From the NCBI RefSeq assembly GCF_037969765.1, contig NZ_CP150207.1:4023001-4087000 (forward strand): DNA of 64,000 bases, given 5' to 3'. This DNA comes from Paenibacillus sp. FSL W8-0186 (GTDB lineage Bacteria; Bacillota; Bacilli; Paenibacillales; Paenibacillaceae). The position numbers and the translations under genes were made by a program. The notes below the pieces were generated by a model. That model did no database searches. It was not told the DNA's origin and saw nothing but the letters and a program-made list of their open reading frames with translations. This document shows positions 8,346-17,872 of the stretch, in pieces. Within the stretch, counting starts at the first letter, position 1. Every line of letters begins with the position of its first letter.

Positions 8346-9233
8346 ATGAACTTTCAACAATTATCGCCGTACATCCGATTAGCAATGGATAGTCATATCC
8401 CATTCCCTTGGTATTTAGAGGAGAGAGTTTTATTTGACTATGAGTTACTTTACGTTAAGGAAGGCAGAATACAAGTAACCGTCGAGAATGATGTTTTTAC
8501 CGGTGAATCGGGGGACCTCTTTCTTTTTCGTCCAAAGCAACGGCACTCTATTAGAAAGTTAGGAACAGAATTAGTACGACAACCTCATTTACATTTTGAT
8601 TTGTTCTATAAAGAGGATAGTCCGGATGTGAAGGTTTCCTTTAAAAAACTTGAAGATATGACTGCGGATGAAATGAAATGGTTTCGAAACGACGATCTTG
8701 AGCAAATTATCCCTCAGATTCCCAGTCACATTCGGTTAAGGAATACCTTGGTTATAGAAAGAATCATCTTTGAAATCATAAAAGAATTTCAAATGACGTT
8801 ACCCTTTTATGAAATGAATATAAAAGGACTGTTTTTGCAGTTATTGAATGCACTTTTACGTGAAAACTACTGGAACTGTAATCCACATCTAGTAACCAAT
8901 ATGGGAGAAATGGAGCAGTTGCGGATGTACTTGAACCACAATATCGACCGAAAGGTAACCTTAGATGAACTTTCCAAAATTTCGGGAATTAGCAAATACT
9001 ATATGATTTCATTATTCAAACAATCATTCGGGAAGAGCCCAATCCAATATCATCTTTTACTAAGAATAGAAAAGGCGAAGGAAATGATTCAGTTCACTAA
9101 TGACCCGTTAACGCTCATTGCCGAAAGTGTCGGCTTTCCGGATATTCATTCCTTTAGTAAAGCCTTTAAAAAAATAGATGGAGTTAATCCTTCCTTTTAT
9201 CGTAAGAAAAAAATCTATAAACATGAAGATTAG
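8346..9233 (+). CDS. AraC-family transcriptional regulator
   Basis: A 295-residue regulator with an N-terminal cupin-like sensor (WYLEERVLFDYELLYVKEG and FLFRPKQRHS) and a C-terminal pair of helix-turn-helix motifs. The second contains SVGFPDIHSFSKAFKKIDG, typical of AraC proteins. The start is chosen at the ATG preceded by AAGGGA, 15 codons inside the longest frame, where the sensor domain begins. It is divergent from the binding-protein operon and most likely activates it when the sugar is present. It may have taken over control after the operon's LacI gene decayed. Confidence 0.9.
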   Translation: MNFQQLSPYIRLAMDSHIPFPWYLEERVLFDYELLYVKEGRIQVTVENDVFTGESGDLFLFRPKQRHSIRKLGTELVRQPHLHFDLFYKEDSPDVKVSFKKLEDMTADEMKWFRNDDLEQIIPQIPSHIRLRNTLVIERIIFEIIKEFQMTLPFYEMNIKGLFLQLLNALLRENYWNCNPHLVTNMGEMEQLRMYLNHNIDRKVTLDELSKISGISKYYMISLFKQSFGKSPIQYHLLLRIEKAKEMIQFTNDPLTLIAESVGFPDIHSFSKAFKKIDGVNPSFYRKKKIYKHED

Positions 9234-9284
9234 AATTATTCACTATATTCACCTGGAGAGCCTAACAGGAGGATGGTCTTAGTT

Positions 9285-9740
9285 TCACGAATAAAGGGTA
9301 TTTCCTTTATATTTTTCTATATCGCCTTCAAAGGAATTCATGAAAGGAACATTGTCGCAAATTTGAAAACGATTCACCGAGGTGTGTCCATTGGCATCTA
9401 ATTCAACAAAGGGCTGACAAGTAAATACGCTATCGAACATAGGAAAGGGCGGCCGCCGCCCAGGCATAACCAATGTAGTCCTCGCTACCCGTTCCAAATG
9501 TGGACGGAACGGTTTCACCATCCACAAAAAAACTTCTCGTCTCCTTCGCCCCAACACCAGTCAATGGTTTTCCGGTTTCCTATCCCATACCACCAGACCC
9601 CGGCTTCCTCTTCGGGCTGCTCCCAAGTGTTATATATATGAACATGAACGCCGCAGAATCTTCCCAGGCCTCTTGTCAGCAGCAGCAACAATCAGGCCAG
9701 CGGTCAACTCCATTTCAGTCATGCTGTGTGAACTCCTACT
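9285..9740 (-). pseudogene. Remnant of a DUF2961 (GH172) protein
   Basis: Three minus-strand segments in different frames add up to the core of a DUF2961 protein. GVHVHIYNTWEQPEEE leads into [11 protein letters not shown] (about 9650-9530). After a one-base shift at a run of seven T comes [20 protein letters not shown]. After another shift, [16 protein letters not shown] and SFEGDIEKY follow, then a stop at 9285. The [12 protein letters not shown] / FGTGSEDY / GHTSVNR series is diagnostic. The N-terminal half and the last strands are missing. DUF2961 is now GH172, founded on a difructose dianhydride I synthase/hydrolase from Bifidobacterium. Its location between two fructan operons suggests that the locus once had a second difructose-anhydride enzyme. 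Confidence 0.8.
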
Positions 9741-9771
9741 TTGGTAAGATGATTCTCGGTATAAATCAGAG

Positions 9772-9820
9772 AAAGCCGGAGGCATGGCGAAGGCGGACAT
9801 CACCTTGCTTCCCCGGCTTT
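9772..9820 (-). terminator. Terminator-like hairpin after the second fructan operon
   Basis: Inverted repeat aaagccgg (9772-9779) and ccggcttt (9813-9820) with a smaller AAGG/CCTT stem inside. It begins about ten bases after the stop of the 1883-residue protein. On the minus strand TTTCTCTGATTT follows, a weak T-rich tract. It probably ends the 14-kb operon. Confidence 0.5.
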
Positions 9821-9830
9821 CCCTTAACCG

Positions 9831-12800
9831 TTATTTATTAACTTTATCCAGCAGAAGTGAGATGATTTGCGCACCCTCCGCACGATTCACCGTTTCATGT
9901 GGCATGAATAACTGGTTGCCTCGTCCGTTAACTAATCCAAGCTCCTGTAAGGCAGCCACTGCATCTGAAGCCCATCCGCTTATCGTACCGGCATCCTTGA
10001 AATTGCTTTGACGATTAACAGCAGCCTTCTGTCCAGTATGAAACAGATATGCTTTATAAATCATAGATGCCATTTCTTCACGACTTATGGTGTCCTCCGG
10101 CGCAAAGGTATCATTGCTTCTTCCGGTTACAATTCCCGCTTCATATGCTGCAGCAATAGAAGAAACATACCACTTCGTGGGTGCTACATCCTTGAATGTA
10201 GTTGAGTTTGTTCCTGTTATTCCGAGTGTACGAACAATCAAAGAAGCGAACTCAGCTCTGCTTACATTTTGCTTTGGTGCGAATGCAGTTTCACTCACAC
10301 CCAAGACAATTTGCTTCGCTGCCATCCTTTTTATAACATCATGGGCCCAAAAGGAGGCATTCACATCTTCAAATGATTTATCATACGTAAGGACGGCATT
10401 CTTGCTGAAATGACTCACATCCGCTATCCATTTACCCTCCACATAGGTTCCACCCACATAGTCCAGTCTGCCATCATCTGCGATGTAATAAATGCCCGTT
10501 AAATCTTGGTGGTAATTCTCCTGTGCGCTCAATCTGATGGTGACGGGTTTGGCGAATTTTTCAAGCTTAAGCTCCGTTCCATCACCCTTCACGATAGATA
10601 ATTTGAAGTCATAGACCTCTCCTAAAGCTGATATGTCCGCTTTATTCTTGCTCTTGACACGTTCTATCAGTGCTTTCATCCGATCTGCCGATAATGTGTC
10701 TATTTCAAAGGAGATTTGGGCACGTTCAAGTTCTTCACTTGTAACCAGCCCTTGTAATTCCTTCAGTACCTCAGCGGGAACTTCGATCTCTGCTCCGCTA
10801 TGTTTAATCTTCAAAGCATTCTTACCATCATTTGCCGCCGTTTTAACCGGGAACAGCACCTGCCGTTCACCCTTAGCCATTTCGAAGGACAGGCTATTTG
10901 GACTGGCTGGTTTACTTGGGTTAACTCCATTGCTTACAGTGCTGCCCGATTCAACAGGAATAGATGGAGCAGGATCGATCGGTTTTGTCGGTACTGTTGG
11001 ATTGGTCGGATTTTTCACTCTAACCGGCACATTGAAATCATCAACATTAATATGCCCAAAACCGGCCGTGGATTGGTCAACCACCTTAATGTAAAGCTCT
11101 TCGCCGATATATTGCGATGCGCCCCAAACTTTCCGTTGATATTCCTCATAATTGGTTGCTGTCTCTTTAAATAACACTTTTTCGTCCGATACTCGGACCA
11201 ATGCAACATATAACTTATCCAGATCACGCCCGCCGCTGACAAGGAAATTAATCTTACCATTCCCGCCAAGTACAAAATTTTGTGATTTCAGCGTTCCTGT
11301 TAAGCTGTCACCACCGGCTACCTCATTGAAACCCCACAAATGATACCCGCCTGGTATTTTCTGCGACGGATTGAAATAGATCGTATCCCAGAACAACTTA
11401 GCATCGGTCACATGGACATCCTGGAAGGCATCTCCTTCCGCTAGCCAGCCCGTTAAATCGCCTGTAGCAAAATCGTGGTTAGGCAGATCCGTAATATCAG
11501 TATACACCGAGTTGTCCCAGTCATCCGGAACATACACCGGAGCAGCCGGTTCACCCGTCAAGGCATTCATATTCCATACTTCCATCGACTTGACCGTGAT
11601 ATCTTTGTCAGCCCAAACCTTTAAGCCGAGTGAGTCGTACCGGCCTACGTAAACGCGGGTTGTCAGCTTCTTCTTATAATTAGCAAAGGCTTCTACTACC
11701 GAACGATCGAGGAAAATATGGAGCTTCAGATGTTCTCCGCCAAGATCGACGTATCCGCCTTGAATGCCATCCACGCGCACATCCGGATCAATGCTGCTCT
11801 TGGTCCGATCCACATTGAAGGTTCCGTTCGTCTTGTCGTAGTATATCAGTGTTTCTTCCTGGCCGTTTTCGGAGCGTCTCACCTTAAGACCGAATTTCTG
11901 GGCTTCGCCCGGATCAATTTCCATCACAATCTCCAGCATGTCGCCTTTGACATTTTGGATCCATTGATTGGCGGCCTCCAAGTTTTTATCCGCAAAATCA
12001 ACCAGTTTTGCCCCCCGGAGGCTCTGCATTTCTTGAATAGGCTCAATGCGCAATTGATCATGACTATCCAGGCTTAGGAAAACTGGCAGCGCCAGATTAT
12101 GAGCCCATCCGGCTTGATATTCCGCCTGCGGTGTTCTTACGTTTTGCACCATGGAGAAAACGACCGTTCTTCCGTCAGGCGTAACCATGCCGCTCTCTGC
12201 GGTCAGATAACCGTCGCCTACATCCAATTTGGAGGGTGCCTCCTGATCGGGTATAAATCTAAAATTGTCCCTGTCCCAGGTTCCAATCCAATAAAAAACT
12301 TCAACATCTCTTTGCACATCGTTAGATGGAGCAACATGCTCCGGTTTTTCATGGGGATTAACCATAAAAATATGCTGTTGCTTGCCTGTACTATCCCTGC
12401 CTAACGGCAGTAATACCGGTAGTTCCCATACCGTACCGAGCTCTGGATAAAGGTTTCTGTCACTAACGTATAGTGGCCCCTTATACTCCCAGTTGTACAT
12501 ATCGTCGGACACATACACCAAAGCTGTGCCGCTGCTGTAGTCTTGAAGGCCGGACGTCACTAACTGATACCACTTGTCTACCTCTTCGTCGTACCATACA
12601 AAGGGGTCCCGGAACTCATTGTGAATGCCATTTCCCATCTGTTCCGTAACGGGTTCGGGATATTTCACCCAGTGCTCTAAATAAGGATCAGCCAAATCGG
12701 CCGGGGTCGCCAATCCTGTTCTTTGGTTAGGCGACAGAGAGTCGTTCCCGGCAGTATAGAAGAGTACCGGATTACCGTTGCGATCATATGTTGCGCTCCC

Positions 12801-15482
12801 TGACCATACTCCGTCCGGATCCAGGGTGCCCGCTTCGGGGGCCAGAGCAGGCCTCACATTTTCCCAGTGAACCATATCGTCACTCACCCAATGTCCCCAA
12901 TGGATTTGATGCCAATATGGACCTTGCGGGTTATGCTGATAAAATAAATGGTATTTGCCGTAATAATAAATGGGTGCATGCGCTTCATTCATCCAATTTT
13001 GCGGCGGCATCGCGTGGTACTGGGGACGATGCTGATCTCCATCAAACACACTCGGGTCCTCGTCAATATCGCCATTCGGAATTTCCGGAACCGATCCGCC
13101 ATGAAGCGTTTTCACATTTTCATATTCAGCAAGGATCTCCTGAGGGGTAAGGGCTTTGTTTTGCAGCTTCACTTCGTCGATAAGTCCGCTGAACATATTA
13201 TAGGAGAACAAACCTGCCAGCTCGACCGGTTTATTATTTTTACCGATCATCAGGTTTTCCGTAGATGGGGTGATCGGAATGTCCACAGGGGTGGCTTGGG
13301 AAGCGACTTCCTCGCCGTTCAGGTACAACTTCATCATCCCATCCTTTTTGTCGAAGGTAGCAGCTACGTAATTCCATTTGTATTTTTCTAGTGGATGATC
13401 TTCGACCCACACTTGAATCCAATGGCCGCCGATCCCGACCTGCATCGACCAAGTGCCGTGCCGGTACATGCCAAGCTCGAAGCCTTCCGCTTTATCCTGA
13501 TTAGATTGGCTAATGATGGTGGACAGCTTGTTTCCGTCTCCCCATTCATAGCTGCGGGGGGCAACCCAAGCTTCAACCGTTAATGCGTCACGTGCCGGAA
13601 CCGTATTCTCTGCCTTAATCTCAATGAAATTCGAATATCCATCGAACAGCAACGCCCCGCCTTTTACTCCGCGCGAAGTCCACCTAGGGTCTTTAGAGGC
13701 CATATACCTGGCATCATTAAATACATAATACACATCATGCTCAAGATTGCTTACGTCCTCAAGGGCCTTCTTTCCTGTGCCTTCATCAAAATTCATGTAG
13801 AATATGTTGCCCACAGCGCGAGTCTCAAAAGCATCCACGGAAATGCTGGCTTGATTCGATTGATCGATTACCTTGATGTAAAGCTTCTTATTATAATGTT
13901 CTTGCATTTTCCACGAAATTCTCTCATTTGCCCGGATGTTCCCGGTCTTCTTGAGCAGCGTGTCAGTGTTGGCATCATATAGTGCAACGCAGGCATCCTG
14001 CGGATGATCGACACCTAAAATAGTAAAGTTAATCGTTCCCGTTCCCTGAAGCGTGAAAATACTAGAGGTGATCGAGCCCTGTCCCTCCAATGAGGATTTG
14101 GCATAAAAGTTGCCTTCTTTACCTGCCCCAGGTTCATCGGTTACTTGAAAAGCATTGCCTTCAACGGTCCAACCGTCAAAATTTCCGGTTTCAAAACCTG
14201 GATTCTGCATTTCGGTCGGCATGATGTTATCGGCCATGACTCCTTCTTGCGGAACAAGTTCATTGAAGGTGTTAAAGGCGTCCGCAAAGATGAGTCCCCA
14301 ATCCGAAGCCCCTTTATCGACGATCTCAATATATAGCTTCTTTCCGATATATTTGGAGAGATCGGCTTTATATTGCTCCATATTCGCGAGTCTCAAGCCT
14401 TGCGCAGGATCCGGAAAGCCGGACTCGTTAAATTCGGTGTTTCCGTACCTGGCAATCAAGTCTCCCGAATCCGCATCGATCACGTTTACGTATACTTGAT
14501 CCGTATGCTTGCCTCCTCCCAGTCTGAAGGTAATCCAGCCGGTTCCCCCAAGCTCAAAGGTGCTGGAACGAAGTACGCCGGTCGCAGATTCGTCATACTT
14601 CCAGCCGTTTAAGTGATAGGCGCCTTCCTGGTTATACGGAATCTGTTCCGCCCACCAGGTTGTTTCATCTGAAACGCTGTTTCGACCGAAAGCTTCGCCT
14701 TCAACGACTGTCCATCCCGATAAATCTCCGGTTTCAAAGCCGGGATTTTCAATTTGATAGCGTTTGAAGTCCGGCTTGATATCCGTGGCGACAATTCCCT
14801 CGGCCGGCTCGGATGGATGATACATGAAGAAGGCGTCCGCAAAGATCAGCCCCCAATCCGAGGTGGCATTATCGACGATCTCGACAAACAGCTTTTTACC
14901 CAAATGCTCTGAAAGATCCGCCTTATATTGCTCCATGTTAGCAAGCCGCATGCCCTGATCGGGATTCGGGAAACTCACGTCGGCGAATGCGCTGTTGCCA
15001 TACCTGGCAATAACCTGCCCCGTATCGGCTTCTACGATATTTATAAATACTTTGTTAGGATTTTTTGCGCCGCCCAGCTTGAAGCTGATCCAGCCGCTTC
15101 CGCCCAGCTCAAAGGTGCTGGAACGAAGCACGCCGGTCGCGGACTCGCTATACTTCCAACCGTTTAAATGATAGGTTCCTTCCTGGTGATAAGGGATTTG
15201 CTCCGCCCACCACGTAGTTTCGTTCGATACGCTGTCCGGACCAAACGCTTCGCCGCTGACTACCGTCCAACCTGTCATATCCCCCGTTTCGAAACTTGGA
15301 TTTTGAACTTGATAGACCGCATCCGTAACCGACCATCCCAGGCCCGGTTTTGAATCGAGAGCTTCCCCAAAGCTTAACCCCTGCTTGGCTGCTGCCGAAA
15401 TTCCGGGAGAAACAAGCTGGAGCACGATCGCCCAAATAACCAGTCTGGAAATCCAACTCTTTTTATTCTTAACTTTTCTCAT
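9831..15482 (-). CDS. SLH-anchored multimodular GH32 fructanase (endo-inulinase or cycloinulo-oligosaccharide fructanotransferase-like)
   Basis: An 1883-residue secreted protein. Order: signal peptide (1-32); three related beta-sandwich modules starting NPSFETGDMTGW (about 57), NPGFETGDLSGW (about 245) and NPGFETGNFDGW (about 425); a LamG-like domain (557-790); GH32 catalytic and C-terminal domains (818-1305); a fourth module (1330-1490); a Pro/Thr-rich linker; a beta-rich domain; and three SLH domains (1703-1883) that bind cell-wall polymer. Catalytic residues: Glu833 in WMNEAHAP, Asp959 in FRDPFVW, Glu1020 in WELPVLL. The nucleophile is Glu instead of Asp, as in Aspergillus endo-inulinases, so an endo-acting or cyclising enzyme on inulin is more likely than an exo-fructosidase. 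AAGGGAG precedes ATG. It is the last gene of the LacI-controlled operon, after its cytosolic relative. A cre-like site lies upstream. Confidence 0.9.
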   Translation of the reverse strand: MRKVKNKKSWISRLVIWAIVLQLVSPGISAAAKQGLSFGEALDSKPGLGWSVTDAVYQVQNPSFETGDMTGWTVVSGEAFGPDSVSNETTWWAEQIPYHQEGTYHLNGWKYSESATGVLRSSTFELGGSGWISFKLGGAKNPNKVFINIVEADTGQVIARYGNSAFADVSFPNPDQGMRLANMEQYKADLSEHLGKKLFVEIVDNATSDWGLIFADAFFMYHPSEPAEGIVATDIKPDFKRYQIENPGFETGDLSGWTVVEGEAFGRNSVSDETTWWAEQIPYNQEGAYHLNGWKYDESATGVLRSSTFELGGTGWITFRLGGGKHTDQVYVNVIDADSGDLIARYGNTEFNESGFPDPAQGLRLANMEQYKADLSKYIGKKLYIEIVDKGASDWGLIFADAFNTFNELVPQEGVMADNIMPTEMQNPGFETGNFDGWTVEGNAFQVTDEPGAGKEGNFYAKSSLEGQGSITSSIFTLQGTGTINFTILGVDHPQDACVALYDANTDTLLKKTGNIRANERISWKMQEHYNKKLYIKVIDQSNQASISVDAFETRAVGNIFYMNFDEGTGKKALEDVSNLEHDVYYVFNDARYMASKDPRWTSRGVKGGALLFDGYSNFIEIKAENTVPARDALTVEAWVAPRSYEWGDGNKLSTIISQSNQDKAEGFELGMYRHGTWSMQVGIGGHWIQVWVEDHPLEKYKWNYVAATFDKKDGMMKLYLNGEEVASQATPVDIPITPSTENLMIGKNNKPVELAGLFSYNMFSGLIDEVKLQNKALTPQEILAEYENVKTLHGGSVPEIPNGDIDEDPSVFDGDQHRPQYHAMPPQNWMNEAHAPIYYYGKYHLFYQHNPQGPYWHQIHWGHWVSDDMVHWENVRPALAPEAGTLDPDGVWSGSATYDRNGNPVLFYTAGNDSLSPNQRTGLATPADLADPYLEHWVKYPEPVTEQMGNGIHNEFRDPFVWYDEEVDKWYQLVTSGLQDYSSGTALVYVSDDMYNWEYKGPLYVSDRNLYPELGTVWELPVLLPLGRDSTGKQQHIFMVNPHEKPEHVAPSNDVQRDVEVFYWIGTWDRDNFRFIPDQEAPSKLDVGDGYLTAESGMVTPDGRTVVFSMVQNVRTPQAEYQAGWAHNLALPVFLSLDSHDQLRIEPIQEMQSLRGAKLVDFADKNLEAANQWIQNVKGDMLEIVMEIDPGEAQKFGLKVRRSENGQEETLIYYDKTNGTFNVDRTKSSIDPDVRVDGIQGGYVDLGGEHLKLHIFLDRSVVEAFANYKKKLTTRVYVGRYDSLGLKVWADKDITVKSMEVWNMNALTGEPAAPVYVPDDWDNSVYTDITDLPNHDFATGDLTGWLAEGDAFQDVHVTDAKLFWDTIYFNPSQKIPGGYHLWGFNEVAGGDSLTGTLKSQNFVLGGNGKINFLVSGGRDLDKLYVALVRVSDEKVLFKETATNYEEYQRKVWGASQYIGEELYIKVVDQSTAGFGHINVDDFNVPVRVKNPTNPTVPTKPIDPAPSIPVESGSTVSNGVNPSKPASPNSLSFEMAKGERQVLFPVKTAANDGKNALKIKHSGAEIEVPAEVLKELQGLVTSEELERAQISFEIDTLSADRMKALIERVKSKNKADISALGEVYDFKLSIVKGDGTELKLEKFAKPVTIRLSAQENYHQDLTGIYYIADDGRLDYVGGTYVEGKWIADVSHFSKNAVLTYDKSFEDVNASFWAHDVIKRMAAKQIVLGVSETAFAPKQNVSRAEFASLIVRTLGITGTNSTTFKDVAPTKWYVSSIAAAYEAGIVTGRSNDTFAPEDTISREEMASMIYKAYLFHTGQKAAVNRQSNFKDAGTISGWASDAVAALQELGLVNGRGNQLFMPHETVNRAEGAQIISLLLDKVNK

Positions 15483-15506
15483 TCAAGAGCTCCCTTCATT
15501 ATTCGA

Positions 15507-15520
15507 ATAAAACGCTTTCA
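15507..15520 (-). promoter_or_regulatory. Candidate cre (CcpA) site
   Basis: Minus strand TGAAAGCGTTTTAT matches the cre consensus TGWAANCGNTNWCA at 12 of 14 positions. It lies 25-38 bp before the SLH-fructanase start. CcpA there would act as a roadblock lowering expression of the surface enzyme when preferred sugars are present. It may instead be chance. Confidence 0.35.
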
Positions 15521-15572
15521 AAATGCAGGTGCAAACTTCCTGAATGCATATAACGTTCTATGCCTACCGGCA

Positions 15573-15592
15573 AGAAGCGCCGAAGCGCTTCT
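15573..15592 (-). promoter_or_regulatory. Intercistronic cUUCGg hairpin
   Basis: Directly after the stop of the cytosolic GH32, the minus strand reads AGAAGCGC-TTCG-GCGCTTCT: an 8-bp perfect stem closed by the very stable C(UUCG)G tetraloop. No T-run follows, so it is probably an mRNA 3'-end stabiliser or processing site that separates cytosolic from surface enzyme levels. Confidence 0.55.
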
Positions 15593-17872
15593 CTACCAAA
15601 TAGACTGCATATCCCATACTTCCATAGATTTAACGATAAGCTCTCCATCTCCCCAGATCTCTAGGCCCAAAGCATCCCTACGGGTCGGATAGACCCGGGT
15701 CGTCAGGCTTTTCAATCCGTTGGCATAGGCTTCAACCATAGAGCGATCCAAATAGATATGAAGCTTCAAATTCTCACCTAACAGTTCCAGTTTGCCGCCT
15801 TGAATCCCTTTGCATTTTTCTCCCGGATGCAGCGTCGTCTTCGTCCGGTCCACCAAGAGTCTAGCTTCATTGAAATCATAGTACAGTAAAGTTTCCTCTT
15901 CACCATCCGGCGTACAACGGACCTTAATTCCGAGTTGTGACGCACAAACCGGCTCCAGTTCCACTTGAATCTCAAGCATGTCACCCTGAACGTCCCTTAA
16001 CAATACATTAGCCTCGGCCAATGACTTGTCACGGATCGATAGCCGCTTAGCACCACGCAGAGACTCCAGCTCTTGAATCGGCTCGATTCCCAGCCGTCCA
16101 TCCTCCCGCAAATACACGCTCAATGGCAAGCCTGCGTTATGAGCCCAGCCTGATTGATACTCCAGTTCGGACGTCCGGTCGCCTTGGGCGATCGTGAAGA
16201 CGATGTTTCTGCCGGTTTTCGGATCCACCATTCCGCTCGGGCCGGTAAAATGGAAATCACCGACATCAATCAGTTCCGGTTCCTCCCGATCGGGAATGAA
16301 CGAAAGATGTTCTTTATCCAGCCGCCCGATCCAATAGAACACCTCGACATCGGCGCCCTTCCCCACAGGGCTGACCAGTAAAAGATGCTTGTTCTCACTC
16401 TGCTTGTCGGTGCCAAGAGGAAGAAGGACAGGGAGCTCCCAGATCGGTCCAAGATAGGGGAACTTCTGAATATCCGCCTGATAAAATGGCCCTTTGTAAG
16501 TCCAATTCAGCATATCTTTGGACGCAAATGCGAGTGCAGCCCCGCCTTCGCCTTCGATTCCTGATCCAACTAAAGCATACCAGCCTTCATCGTCCTTCCA
16601 CACGAATGGATCGCGAAAATCCCCGAATGCGCCCATTCCCTTCTCCTGTACGATGAGCGGCTCCGGATGCTTGATCCATTGAACCAAATTCGGATCGCCA
16701 TCCCGGGAATAAGTGCTCCGGGCAAGCGCCACGCTCTGATTCGGCGAAGCACTGTCATTGCCTGCCGTAAAGAACAAGACAGGCAGACCGTCCTCATCAT
16801 AAGTTGCACTTCCCGACCAGATTCCGTCCGGTGCAAGCTGATCCTTTTCAGGCGCCAGGGCCACCGGAAGATCACGCCAATGTACGAGATCCTCACTGAC
16901 CCAATGCCCCCAATGGATATGATAAAAGAACGGCCCTAGCGGGTTATGCTGATAGAACAAATGATATTTCCCGTCAAAATAGATCGGCGCATGCGGTTCA
17001 TTCATCCAATGGGCGGGTGGGCTGACATGATACTGCGGTCTGTGCCGGTCCTGCAGCAGAGGTGTCCGATCCAGCTTGATCTCATCATATTGCAACTGAG
17101 GCTTAATGCCCCCATGCACGGAATCAAGCATTTGCTGATAAGAAGCGGCCACTTCCTCTGCACTTAAGGCCCGGTTGTATATTTTCAATTCATCGAGGAT
17201 ACCGCTAAACATCTGGAGATTGAATATTCCTGCCCACACGCTGCTATGATTATTTTTGCCGATGAGCAAATCCGTGCCCGTGGCTTCAGCAAGGCGGGAA
17301 CCGCTGGGCACTTCGGAATAAGCAATTTCACGGCCATTCAAATACAGCTTGATTTCGCCGTTATTCCCATCAAAAACAGCATTTACATAAGACCATTCAT
17401 TCTTCGGCAGTTCACAGCCGTCCGGTGACCAAACTTCCTTCCAGCCCCCATCCTCGAGTCCAACCTGGAAAGACCAGCGGCCGTGTCTGAATATGCCAAG
17501 CAAATACCCCTGCTTGCAGTCCATATTGTGGCGGTTCACAATGGCAGCCAACTTGCCTTCATAGCCCCAATCATAGGAGCGTGGCGCAACCCACACTCCT
17601 ATGCTTAGTGCCGATCGAAATTCCGGCCCGCCGTTTGTGGTTTCTTCACTGACCGAATGGGAAATAAAAGTCGAGTAACCGTCGAACAGGAGACCGCTTC
17701 CCGTTACTCCCTTTCTCCACTGCGGACCGGTCGGTTCGGTAAACTCCGCTTGATTAAATACGTACTGAATCTCATTGCGGACACGGGATACATTCTCCAG
17801 AGCGCTTGCTCCCGCTCCTTCATCAAAAGGCCAATGCATGATTAATCCCTGGTCATCCATTGGGCAGCTCAT
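15593..17872 (-). CDS. Cytosolic LamG-GH32 fructan enzyme
   Basis: A 759-residue protein with an N-terminal LamG-like domain (about 10-250) and a GH32 domain (280-759), without signal peptide. It parallels the LamG-GH32 core of the SLH enzyme encoded next (shared WVAPRSY.WG, PHAPIY..GKYHLFYQHNP, IHWGHWVS). Catalytic residues: Glu292 in WMNEPHAP, Asp421 in FRDPFVW, Glu479 in WELPVLL. The nucleophile is again Glu, so both proteins belong to the same branch, and this one meets imported substrate. A plausible role is opening or cutting imported inulo-oligosaccharides, possibly cyclic ones, to feed the fructosidase-kinase fusion upstream. Its ATG overlaps the preceding stop as ATGA, with GGGAGG inside the preceding gene, so translation is coupled. 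Confidence 0.9.
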   Translation of the reverse strand: MSCPMDDQGLIMHWPFDEGAGASALENVSRVRNEIQYVFNQAEFTEPTGPQWRKGVTGSGLLFDGYSTFISHSVSEETTNGGPEFRSALSIGVWVAPRSYDWGYEGKLAAIVNRHNMDCKQGYLLGIFRHGRWSFQVGLEDGGWKEVWSPDGCELPKNEWSYVNAVFDGNNGEIKLYLNGREIAYSEVPSGSRLAEATGTDLLIGKNNHSSVWAGIFNLQMFSGILDELKIYNRALSAEEVAASYQQMLDSVHGGIKPQLQYDEIKLDRTPLLQDRHRPQYHVSPPAHWMNEPHAPIYFDGKYHLFYQHNPLGPFFYHIHWGHWVSEDLVHWRDLPVALAPEKDQLAPDGIWSGSATYDEDGLPVLFFTAGNDSASPNQSVALARSTYSRDGDPNLVQWIKHPEPLIVQEKGMGAFGDFRDPFVWKDDEGWYALVGSGIEGEGGAALAFASKDMLNWTYKGPFYQADIQKFPYLGPIWELPVLLPLGTDKQSENKHLLLVSPVGKGADVEVFYWIGRLDKEHLSFIPDREEPELIDVGDFHFTGPSGMVDPKTGRNIVFTIAQGDRTSELEYQSGWAHNAGLPLSVYLREDGRLGIEPIQELESLRGAKRLSIRDKSLAEANVLLRDVQGDMLEIQVELEPVCASQLGIKVRCTPDGEEETLLYYDFNEARLLVDRTKTTLHPGEKCKGIQGGKLELLGENLKLHIYLDRSMVEAYANGLKSLTTRVYPTRRDALGLEIWGDGELIVKSMEVWDMQSIW

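Noticed and set aside
12975..12995. Asp-to-Glu change in the SLH-anchored GH32 as a sign of inactivation
   Set aside because: The same change occurs in the adjacent paralogue and in active fungal endo-inulinases; the other two carboxylates are kept.
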